The translations under genes and the position numbers were made by a program. A stretch of DNA of 5,436 nt, taken from NCBI GenBank assembly GCA_023442085.1, contig JAEZMT010000388.1, positions 1 to 5,436 of the forward strand. The letters are read 5' to 3'. Below are positions 1 through 5,361 of this stretch, one piece after another. Below the pieces are notes generated by a model, which was not told the origin of the DNA, ran no database searches, and saw only the letters and a program-made list of their open reading frames with translations. The DNA is from Pseudomonadota bacterium. GTDB lineage: Bacteria; Pseudomonadota; Alphaproteobacteria; Rhizobiales; Xanthobacteraceae. How positions within the stretch are numbered: the stretch's first letter is position 1; the number at the start of each line of letters is the position of its first letter.

Positions 1-380
1 GTGCCCGAGAATTCAAGCCCTTCGCGGCCGACGCCCACGCCGTAGCGCAGCGCCTTGCCATTCTCCTGTACGAGATAGAGGAAGCGGTTTTTCGGATCGA
101 CCACCAGCGTGCCCGGCTCCTGTCCGGCGGGGGCGTTCACCAGTTGGCGGACGTTGCGGGGCTTGATGTCGTCCGGATCGGCGGCGGGAATGCGGAAGCC
201 ACCATCCTCCAGCGCGCCATAGCGCGCCGCGTCCGAAGGTGCGACGCGCGGCGCCTTCACCGGCATCTCCTCCTGCGTGGTCACGCAGGCCCCCAGCGCC
301 AGCGGCAGGACGAGAGTGGTGAACAGGCCGCGGCGGGAGAGCGGACGGGAGGCGGAGAGGATATCCACGTGCGGCATCAT
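1..380 (-). CDS. L,D-transpeptidase (YkuD/ErfK family) lipoprotein, 3' part outside window
   Basis: N-terminal 126 residues of a probable periplasmic L,D-transpeptidase, a family that forms 3-3 peptidoglycan cross-links or attaches proteins to peptidoglycan using a catalytic cysteine. The N-terminus has Arg16-Arg17, a hydrophobic stretch and a lipobox Leu29-Gly30-Ala31-Cys32, so a lipidated protein is likely; the RRGLF pattern also allows Tat export. The start of a YkuD domain is visible at about residues 88-126: PGTLVVD, then RFLYLV, GKALRYGVGVGREG, which is typical of alphaproteobacterial ErfK/YbiS proteins. The catalytic His/Cys motif lies beyond the left edge, so activity cannot be judged. 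Two ATG codons stand in tandem (380 and 377). The first overlaps the upstream stop as ATGA, implying translational coupling to the DsbA-like gene. A G-rich GGGGGA run lies directly before them and spaces slightly better for the second ATG. The reading at 13-435 in another frame is a shadow. Confidence 0.85.
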   Translation of the reverse strand, partial: MMPHVDILSASRPLSRRGLFTTLVLPLALGACVTTQEEMPVKAPRVAPSDAARYGALEDGGFRIPAADPDDIKPRNVRQLVNAPAGQEPGTLVVDPKNRFLYLVQENGKALRYGVGVGREGLEFSG

Positions 381-1006
381 TCCCCCGCGGCCTGGCGGCG
401 GCGGGCTTCGGCCACGGCGCGCTTGAAGCTGGCATAGTCGAGGGTCGAGGCGAGCAGCGGGCCGACCAGATAGGTGGGCGTGCCGCTGAGGCCGAGGGAG
501 TCCGCCTGCGCGGCGTTGCGCTTCAGGAGCGCGCCGATGTCGCCGATGTGCGCCTTCAGGTCCGCCATCAGCCGGTCGAGGTCGACGCCCGAGCCGGCCA
601 CCGCCTTCAGCATGGTGGGCTCGTCAATGCGGCGGCCGGGGATGGCCATCAGCGCGTTATGGACGGTCTCGTAGCGGTCCTGATAGGTCGCCGCGAGGGC
701 CAACTGCGCGCCGTAGACCGAAGCCTCGGTGAGCACCGGCCAATCCTTGTAGACGAGCCGGATGTGCCCGTCCTCCTTCACCACGCGTGCAAGGTCCGGC
801 GCCGATTTCTTGCAGAAGGGGCAATTGTAATCGAGGAAGGCGACGATGGTGACGTCGCCATCCGGGTTGCCGAACGTCGGCGCGGCAGGGTCGCGGAGGA
901 TGGCGTTGACGTCGACGCCTTCCGCGAGTGCCACGCGCGTGCCCGCCAGCGCAGCCGGCATAAGCGCCGTGAGCGCGGCGGTGCGGATGAAGTCCCTGCG
1001 TCGCAT
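377..1006 (-). CDS. DsbA-family thiol:disulfide oxidoreductase with Tat signal
   Basis: A 209-residue periplasmic thioredoxin-fold protein of the DsbA/Com1/ScsC group. The signal peptide has a twin-arginine motif right after the start (RRRDFIR, residues 2-8), an Ala-rich core and a likely cleavage after ALA at residue 28. The active site is Cys62-Pro-Phe-Cys65 within DYNCPFC; the cis-proline loop is GTP-T at residues 175-178 (Pro177); a helical insertion lies between. I chose the ATG at 1006 because AAGGA at 1013-1017 sits 6 nt upstream; the ATGs at 1024 and 1069 have no comparable site, and 1069 would overlap dsbD. The gene follows dsbD by 22 nt and overlaps the L,D-transpeptidase by 4 nt. 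Being next to dsbD suggests it is kept reduced and acts as a reductase or isomerase rather than as an oxidant, but this is inference. The redox direction cannot be read from CPFC alone, and no DsbB partner is in view. Confidence 0.9.
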   Translation of the reverse strand: MRRRDFIRTAALTALMPAALAGTRVALAEGVDVNAILRDPAAPTFGNPDGDVTIVAFLDYNCPFCKKSAPDLARVVKEDGHIRLVYKDWPVLTEASVYGAQLALAATYQDRYETVHNALMAIPGRRIDEPTMLKAVAGSGVDLDRLMADLKAHIGDIGALLKRNAAQADSLGLSGTPTYLVGPLLASTLDYASFKRAVAEARRRQAAGE

Positions 1007-1012
1007 GGGGTG

Positions 1013-1018
1013 TCCTTC
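1013..1018 (-). promoter_or_regulatory. Ribosome binding site deciding the DsbA-like start
   Basis: On the minus strand this reads GAAGGA, with AAGGA ending 6 nt before the ATG at 1006. It supports that start over the ATG at 1024, whose upstream bases (GACCCC) show no Shine-Dalgarno match. Confidence 0.6.
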
Positions 1019-1028
1019 GGTCATGGGG

Positions 1029-2888
1029 TCAGAGGCCCGCTTGAATGGCGAGGTGGTCGATGTCGGCAAGGGTCAGCGCGCCCACGCGGCGCGATCCCGG
1101 CACCTCGCGGCCGGCGGGATCGAGGAGGAACAGGGTGGGCGGGCCGATGACGGCGTAGCGGCCCATGAGGGCCTGCGTGCCGTCGCCATACCGGGTCACG
1201 TCCACCGCGATCCGATCGAGCCCGGACAGGCGCGCGGCGGCGGCCGGCTCCGCCATCGCCGTTTCGTTGGACTTGCAGACCGTGCACCAGTCGGCGGTGA
1301 AGGAGACGAGGGTTGGGCGGCCTTCCTGACGGGCGGCGAGCGCCTGCGTCAGCGCCGCGGGAGACGACACGCGCACCTCCCGCGATTCCGCGATGGCGGG
1401 GCGGGCCAGCGCGGCGAGGAAGCCGATGGGGCGCAACGGGTCGTTCGCGCCGCCGGCGGCGCCGACCAGCAGCAGGAGCCCGCTCGCCACGGCGGCGATG
1501 CCTGCCGTTTTGCCGATCCGGCGGCCGGCATCGGCGTCGACGGTGAGCGCATCGAAACCGCCGGCGAACACGCCGAGGCCGATGGCGAGGAGGCCGTAAA
1601 GGGCCAGCCCCGCCGCGTCGGGCAGCACGCGCGCCGCGAGCCATGCGGCGATGGCAAGGAAGAGCACGCCGCAGCCGTGCTTGATGGCGAGAAGCCAGCG
1701 TCCCGAGCGCGGCAGGATCTGCGCGCCGAACGCGCCCACCGCCACCAGCGGCGCCGCCATGCCGAGGCCCAGCATGAACAGAGCGGAGCCGCCGCGCGCG
1801 GCATCGCCCGTCTGTGCCGCATAGAGCATGGCGGCGGCGAGCGGCGGCGTCACGCACGGTCCCACCACCAGCGCGGAGGCGAAGCCGAGCCCGGCCGCCC
1901 CCGCCATGGAGCCGCGCCCGCCCGACGGCAGCCGCGCCGCCAGCGCGGAGGGAACGGCGAGATCGACGAGGCCGAACATCGCTCCGGCCAGCCCGGCGAA
2001 CACGGCGGCCATCAGCCCGATGGCCCATGGCGTCTGCAGCGCCGCCTGAAGGTTGGCGCCGGTCCAGGCGGCCGCCATGCCGAGCACGCCATAGGCGGCG
2101 GCCATGGCGAGACCATAGGCACCGGACAAGGCGAGGCCGCGGGCCGGCGTCGGCTTTGCCCCGCCACCGGCGAGGATGCCGGAGAGGATCGGCAGCATGG
2201 GGAAGACGCAGGGCGTGAAGGCGAGCAGCAGGCCGAGGCCGAAGAAGGCCCCGAGCAGGGGCAGCAGGCCCCGGTGAAACAGCGCATCCATCGCTACCGG
2301 TTGCGCGGGCTGGGCTGGAGCCTCTGGCGTCGCGGCGGGCTCGGGCGGGGAGGCGGCGCCCCCCCGCGGTGCCGCTCCCCGCGCCTCGCCCACCGGCGCG
2401 CCGGTGTCCGAGGCTTCGGACGGCGGTCGGGCAGCGCTGACGGCAAGGGTTGAAAGATCCACCCGCCGTGTCACGGCGGGGTAGCAGACCCCCTGCTCGG
2501 CGCAGCCCTGGAAAGTGACGTCCAGTGCCCCCGTGGTCGGCAGGCCGGTGGCCTCGGCCGTCACCGCGCGGTGATAGATCTCCACCGGCCCGAAGTTCGG
2601 ATCGTCCTTTTCCTCGCCCGGCGGCAAGGCGAGGGGGACGAGGGTGCCGTCCTTCCCGGCCTTCAGGCTTTCGCGATAGAGATAGGTGCCCGGCGCGATG
2701 CGCCAGCTCAGGGACAGGCTTCCGCTCGTCCCTCGTGTCGCCGAGACGGTGAAGGCCTCGTCGGCCTTCAGGATGCGGCCCTGCGCCAGCGCGGGGGCGG
2801 CGCCGGTGGCCGACAGTGCGGCCAGCGCCAGCACGACGCAGGCGCGGCGGAGGAGCGACAGGGGAGAGCGGGGCGTGTTCGCGACCAT
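1029..2888 (-). CDS. dsbD: Thiol:disulfide interchange protein DsbD (full three-domain form)
   Basis: An inner-membrane protein of 619 residues that carries electrons from cytoplasmic thioredoxin to periplasmic thiol proteins. All three redox modules are present. After a signal peptide (cleavage near APALA, residue 35) comes the alpha domain with Cys129 and Cys135 in the QGCAEQGVCYP motif. The transmembrane beta domain (about 205-480, eight predicted helices) has Cys227 in FTPCVFP and Cys345 in GPCVTPP. The C-terminal thioredoxin-like gamma domain has Cys535-Thr-Val-Cys538 in ADWCTVCK and Pro583/Pro584 as cis-proline candidates. E. coli DsbD is about 565 residues; part of the extra length is a Pro/Ala-rich linker at about 151-198 between the alpha and beta domains. 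Cys406 in a membrane helix is an additional cysteine. The start ATG is preceded by GAGGGAG at a 5-nt gap. First gene of the operon with the DsbA-like and L,D-transpeptidase genes, divergent from the two-component system. A ScsB-type role is an alternative, but the alpha domain matches classical DsbD. Confidence 0.95.
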   Translation of the reverse strand: MVANTPRSPLSLLRRACVVLALAALSATGAAPALAQGRILKADEAFTVSATRGTSGSLSLSWRIAPGTYLYRESLKAGKDGTLVPLALPPGEEKDDPNFGPVEIYHRAVTAEATGLPTTGALDVTFQGCAEQGVCYPAVTRRVDLSTLAVSAARPPSEASDTGAPVGEARGAAPRGGAASPPEPAATPEAPAQPAQPVAMDALFHRGLLPLLGAFFGLGLLLAFTPCVFPMLPILSGILAGGGAKPTPARGLALSGAYGLAMAAAYGVLGMAAAWTGANLQAALQTPWAIGLMAAVFAGLAGAMFGLVDLAVPSALAARLPSGGRGSMAGAAGLGFASALVVGPCVTPPLAAAMLYAAQTGDAARGGSALFMLGLGMAAPLVAVGAFGAQILPRSGRWLLAIKHGCGVLFLAIAAWLAARVLPDAAGLALYGLLAIGLGVFAGGFDALTVDADAGRRIGKTAGIAAVASGLLLLVGAAGGANDPLRPIGFLAALARPAIAESREVRVSSPAALTQALAARQEGRPTLVSFTADWCTVCKSNETAMAEPAAAARLSGLDRIAVDVTRYGDGTQALMGRYAVIGPPTLFLLDPAGREVPGSRRVGALTLADIDHLAIQAGL

Positions 2889-2908
2889 GACCGCTCCCTC
2901 GGATGCCT

Positions 2909-2929
2909 ACCTTAAGCGGGCCTTAAGGT
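2909..2929. promoter_or_regulatory. Candidate response-regulator operator (PmrA/QseB-type box)
   Basis: Two identical hexamers CTTAAG (2911-2916 and 2922-2927) are separated by 5 nt, an 11-nt repeat period. This exactly fits the known PmrA box, YTTAAK-N5-YTTAAK. Extended by two bases on the outer sides the site is also a perfect inverted repeat, ACCTTAAG facing CTTAAGGT, so it reads the same towards both genes. Direct repeats with about one helical turn are how OmpR/PhoB-type dimers bind. The adjacent gene encodes a regulator of precisely this branch, which makes autoregulation likely. Binding itself is inferred. Confidence 0.7.
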
Positions 2930-2949
2930 CGCTGTAGAAGGGAAGAGGC

Positions 2950-2956
2950 AAGGAGA
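2950..2956 (+). promoter_or_regulatory. Ribosome binding site of the response regulator gene
   Basis: AAGGAGA is a strong Shine-Dalgarno match. Its GGAG core ends 9 nt before the ATG at 2965 and fixes that start. Confidence 0.7.
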
Positions 2957-2964
2957 CAGGCCTG

Positions 2965-3627
2965 ATGCGCATACTGGTCGTCGAGGACGATCCGGTCCTG
3001 ATGGACGGGCTCAAGGTGGGGCTCGGCCTCGCCGGGGCGACGGTGGACGATGCGACGACCTGCGCCGATGCGCGGGCGGCGCTCGCGACCGCGCGCTTCG
3101 ATGCGGTGGTGCTGGACGTGATGCTCCCCGACGGCTCTGGCCTCGACGTGCTCGCCGGCCTGCGCGCGCAAGGCGACGCAACGCCCGTCCTGCTGCTCAC
3201 CGCCCTCGACGAGGCGCCGGACCGGGTGCGCGGCCTCGACGGCGGCGCAGACGACTATCTCGGCAAGCCGTTCGACCTCGACGAACTGAACGCCCGGGTG
3301 CGCGCCATCGCCCGCCGCGGCCACGGCCGGGCGGGGCCGCTGCTCAAGGTGGGGACGCTGGTGCTCGATCCCGCCACCCTCGCGGCGACGCTGGATGGGC
3401 AGCCCATCCCCCTGTCGCGGCGGGAATTCGCGGTGCTCTCCACGCTGATGGAGCGGCCGGGCGTGATCCGGTCCCGCATGGAGATCGAGGAGCGGCTCTA
3501 CGGCTGGCAGGAAGAGGTGGAGAGCAACGCCGTGGAGGTGCACATCCACAATCTTCGGGCCAAGGTGGGCCGCGAGACCATCGAGACCGTGCGCGGCCTC
3601 GGCTATCGCGTCAGGGGGCCGGCATGA
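2965..3627 (+). CDS. OmpR/PhoB-family response regulator, QseB/PmrA branch
   Basis: A 220-residue cytoplasmic DNA-binding response regulator of normal family length. The receiver domain (1-118) has the acidic pair Asp8/Asp9, phospho-acceptor Asp51 in VVLDVMLPDGSG, Thr79, Tyr98 and Lys101 in DDYLGKPF, so the phosphorylation pocket is intact. The winged-helix output domain (about 125-218) contains the LSRREFAVL, LYGW and SNAVEVHIHNLRAKVG motifs and ends TVRGLGYRVRG. These motifs are characteristic of QseB, PmrA/BasR and TctD-like regulators rather than PhoB or CopR. It shares an ATGA stop-start overlap with the kinase gene, so the two are coupled in translation. The PmrA-type box upstream suggests it controls its own operon and possibly the divergent dsbD operon (inference). 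The exact ortholog name cannot be assigned from sequence alone, so no symbol is given. Confidence 0.95.
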   Translation: MRILVVEDDPVLMDGLKVGLGLAGATVDDATTCADARAALATARFDAVVLDVMLPDGSGLDVLAGLRAQGDATPVLLLTALDEAPDRVRGLDGGADDYLGKPFDLDELNARVRAIARRGHGRAGPLLKVGTLVLDPATLAATLDGQPIPLSRREFAVLSTLMERPGVIRSRMEIEERLYGWQEEVESNAVEVHIHNLRAKVGRETIETVRGLGYRVRGPA

Positions 3628-4952
3628 CCTCGCTCAAGCGCAGGCTGGTGCTGATCCTGCTGGCGGCAACCGGCGTCATCTGGCTGTGCGCCACCGCCTG
3701 GATCTACGCCTCCAGCCGCAGCGAGCTGGAGCATGTGCTGGACACCCGCCTGCAGGAGGCGGCGCGCATGGTCCATTCGCTGGTGGCCGGCGGCAATATC
3801 GCCGCCGCCGAGGCCGTGGCGCAGGCGACGGCCCCGCCGGAGGCCGGCTATGAGCGCCAGCTCTCGTGCCAGATCTGGTCGCTGGATGGCCGCCTCGTGG
3901 CGAAGTCCGGCGGTGCGCCGGAGGAGGCGCTGGCGGGTCCCGCGGAAGGCTTCTCCGCGCGCACGGTGAACGGCGAGCCGTGGCGGGTCTACACCATCCT
4001 CGACCCGGACAAAGGCGTGCGGGTAATGGTGGGCGATCGCATCGGCCTGCGCGACCGGCTGGTGCGCGATCTGGTGGCGGGGCTGCTGGCGCCGGTGATC
4101 CTCATCGTGCCCCTGCTCGGCCTGCTCATCTGGATCAGCGTCGGCCGTGGCCTCGCGCCGCTCACTGCGGTGGCCGGCGACATCGCCGCCCGTGACGGCG
4201 AGGACATGCGCCCCGTGTCGCCTGCCGCGGCCCCGGCCGAGATCCGCCCGCTGCTGGAGGCCATCAACGGCCTGTTTGCCAAGGTGGAGGCCGCGCGGCG
4301 GCAGGAGCGCGACGTGACCGCCTTCGCCGCGCACGAACTGCGCACGCCCCTCGCCGGCCTGAAGACGCAGGCCCAGATCGCGCTGGCGGCGCACGACGCG
4401 CCGACGCGGGAGGGCGCGCTGCGGCAGATCCTCGTCTCGGTGGACCGCACGACCCGCCTCGTGCGGCAGCTGCTGGCGCTGGCCAAGCTCGAAGGCACCC
4501 CGTCCCCGCCGCTCGAAGCCTCCGGCGAGACGGAGGCGGGGGCGCTGCTGCGCGACATCGTGCGCCAGACGGCGAAGCCCGCGGCGGCCCATGTGGTGGT
4601 GGACGACGCCCTCGATGCGGTGAAGCTGAAGGGCGACCACGAGGCCCTGCACCTGATGCTGCGGAACCTCCACGAGAACGCCGTCGAACACATGACCGGC
4701 GGCGGCACCATCGCCTGGCGCGTGTGCGCCGGCGGCCTGTGCGTGGAGGACGAGGGGCCGGGCATTCCGGAGAACGAACTGCCGCTGGTGACGCGCCGCT
4801 TCTACCGGGGCCGCAGCCGGAGCGGAGCGGGAAGCGGCCTCGGGCTCACCATCGCCGCCATGGCCGCCGCCCGCGCCGGCGCCCGGCTCACGCTGGAAAA
4901 CCGCCCTGATCGACAGGGGCTGAGAGCCACGATCAGTTGGTTGCGCACCTGA
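3624..4952 (+). CDS. Sensor histidine kinase, QseC-like (HAMP, HisKA, HATPase_c)
   Basis: A 442-residue inner-membrane kinase, the partner of the preceding regulator. Transmembrane helix 1 is at about 8-29 and helix 2 at about 150-172. Between them lies a periplasmic sensor region of about 120 residues resembling the 2CSK_N domain of QseC-type kinases, with one cysteine (Cys82). A HAMP segment follows (about 173-225). The H-box is FAAHELRTPLAGL with phospho-acceptor His237. The ATPase domain shows an N-box with Asn348 and Asn352, a G1 box DEGPGIP (Asp376), an F-box RRFYRG, and a G2 box GSGLGL at 403-408. The N-box core HENAVEH departs from the usual LDNAxxY, but the key asparagines remain. 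I find no Glu-x-x-Glu motif in the periplasmic part, so the iron-binding signature of Salmonella PmrB is absent and the stimulus is unknown. A plus-strand gene does not follow within the window. Confidence 0.95.
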   Translation: MTSLKRRLVLILLAATGVIWLCATAWIYASSRSELEHVLDTRLQEAARMVHSLVAGGNIAAAEAVAQATAPPEAGYERQLSCQIWSLDGRLVAKSGGAPEEALAGPAEGFSARTVNGEPWRVYTILDPDKGVRVMVGDRIGLRDRLVRDLVAGLLAPVILIVPLLGLLIWISVGRGLAPLTAVAGDIAARDGEDMRPVSPAAAPAEIRPLLEAINGLFAKVEAARRQERDVTAFAAHELRTPLAGLKTQAQIALAAHDAPTREGALRQILVSVDRTTRLVRQLLALAKLEGTPSPPLEASGETEAGALLRDIVRQTAKPAAAHVVVDDALDAVKLKGDHEALHLMLRNLHENAVEHMTGGGTIAWRVCAGGLCVEDEGPGIPENELPLVTRRFYRGRSRSGAGSGLGLTIAAMAAARAGARLTLENRPDRQGLRATISWLRT

Positions 4953-5185
4953 CAATCGTGCAATGGCGGCTCCGGCCCAAGCGAACAATTGCCGCCTGCC
5001 GCTCGATTCGACCTGCACTGGGATGGAACAGGGAACACCGATCATCCGGACAATTCTCTGGCCTAAAATGTTTCAGACCCAGGAGTCGCTTGCGCTCCGT
5101 CGCGTGGATGACGCAGGAGCCATTCGTGCCTGTTCCACCCACTAGGCTCATCTACCTAAAAACTATGCTGCTACAAGGTGTTAAT
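4953..5185. other. Non-coding stretch after the kinase gene
   Basis: I see no supported gene here. Short open frames on both strands (4937-5197 plus, 4933-5151 minus) lack a ribosome binding site and a recognisable domain. GC is 65 of 120 bases at 5041-5160, well below the genes to the left. A 6-bp hairpin GGCGGC/GCCGCC (4965-4970 with 4991-4996) has a 20-nt loop and no T-run, so it is a poor intrinsic terminator; the kinase operon has no clear terminator. Confidence 0.5.
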
Positions 5186-5239
5186 TGGGGCAGATAGGTG
5201 GGCTCGAACCTCCGACCTCCGGCTCCACAAGCCGGTGCG
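5186..5239 (-). pseudogene. tRNA-His-like 3' half (GTG anticodon) lacking its 5' half
   Basis: On the minus strand this reads as the anticodon arm, variable loop, T arm, acceptor 3' strand and CCA of a tRNA. The anticodon stem CCGGC/GCCGG encloses the loop TTGTGGA, giving anticodon GTG (His). Next come AGGTC and a T arm with loop TTCGAGC. Then come TATCTGC, discriminator C and an encoded CCA (5188 to 5186); a C at position 73 is a tRNA-His trait. Upstream, no GCAGATA is found to pair with the acceptor strand, and the sequence in the D-arm position lacks the conserved GG of the D loop. The T stem has an A-A mismatch in its middle pair. It is best read as a truncated gene copy or an integration-site remnant. 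A divergent intact tRNA is unlikely because no acceptor stem can form. Confidence 0.65.
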
Positions 5240-5265
5240 ACGGTCGGATCACCGCTTCCTTCTTC

Positions 5266-5279
5266 ACTTATAAGTACTT
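5266..5279. repeat. Overlapping short palindromes in AT-rich spacer
   Basis: ACTTATAAGT (5266-5275) is a perfect 10-bp palindrome and overlaps AAGTACTT (5272-5279), a perfect 8-bp palindrome. They lie between the tRNA fragment and tRNA-Thr, in a stretch where 43 of 100 bases are G or C. Function is unknown; a protein-binding site is possible, but chance in AT-rich DNA is also plausible. Confidence 0.3.
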
Positions 5280-5327
5280 TGACTTTGGTGGCGACGCGGG
5301 GCGACCTAGCCGACTTCAATATCTCGC

Positions 5328-5355
5328 CATCTGATTTTTCTTTATATGTCAGATG
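5328..5355 (-). terminator. Weak hairpin downstream of tRNA-Thr
   Basis: CATCTGA (5328-5334) and TCAGATG (5349-5355) form a perfect 7-bp stem with a 14-nt AT-rich loop. The hairpin begins 6 nt beyond the encoded CCA of tRNA-Thr in its direction of transcription. No T-run follows on that strand, so termination or 3' processing is only a possibility. Confidence 0.3.
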
Positions 5356-5361
5356 CTTAAA

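Larger units (their letters stand above)
2889..2964. promoter_or_regulatory. Divergent promoter region between dsbD and the two-component operon
   Basis: 76 nt separate the two start codons, so both promoters must lie here or reach into a gene. For the plus-strand operon a weak -10 candidate is TAGAAG at 2935-2940, placed so that the CTTAAG operator would cover the -35 area; the transcript would then begin just before the ribosome binding site. For dsbD a weak -35 candidate on the minus strand is TTGCCT (2951 to 2946), which would put the -10 region on the operator itself. These elements are poor matches to the sigma-70 consensus and are inferred from geometry. Confidence 0.5.

Noticed and set aside
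13..435. 140-residue minus-strand frame at the left edge
   Set aside because: Arg/Pro/Gly-rich shadow; the frame starting at 380 gives a lipobox and YkuD-domain residues instead.
1007..1069. Longer N-terminus for the DsbA-like protein (ATG at 1069 or 1024)
   Set aside because: The 1069 start overlaps dsbD and adds residues before the Tat motif; the 1024 start lacks a ribosome binding site, whereas the 1006 start has AAGGA at 6 nt.
1021..2028. 335-residue minus-strand frame inside dsbD
   Set aside because: An out-of-frame Arg-rich shadow of dsbD with no start signal.
846..2453. 535-residue open frame on the plus strand opposite dsbD
   Set aside because: Its product is an Arg/Gly/His/Gln-rich low-complexity sequence with no domain, and it lies antisense to a clear DsbD with all catalytic cysteines. 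Long antisense frames are expected at this GC content.
4965..4996. Hairpin GGCGGC/GCCGCC as a terminator of the kinase operon
   Set aside because: Six base pairs with a 20-nt loop and no downstream T-run; not convincing as an intrinsic terminator.
3603..5045. 480-residue open frame on the minus strand opposite the sensor kinase
   Set aside because: Same explanation: Arg/His/Gln-rich composition, no domain, and antisense to a kinase with intact H, N and G boxes.
4933..5197. Small open frames on both strands after the kinase gene
   Set aside because: No ribosome binding site, no recognisable domain, and they overlap the kinase end or the tRNA-like block; I cannot support either as a gene.
5318..5327. 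GGCGAGATA on the minus strand as a displaced 5' end of the tRNA-His fragment
   Set aside because: It only loosely resembles the needed GGCAGATA, lies about 80 nt too far away, and is not followed by a D arm; an anticodon-loop intron would not explain the break either.
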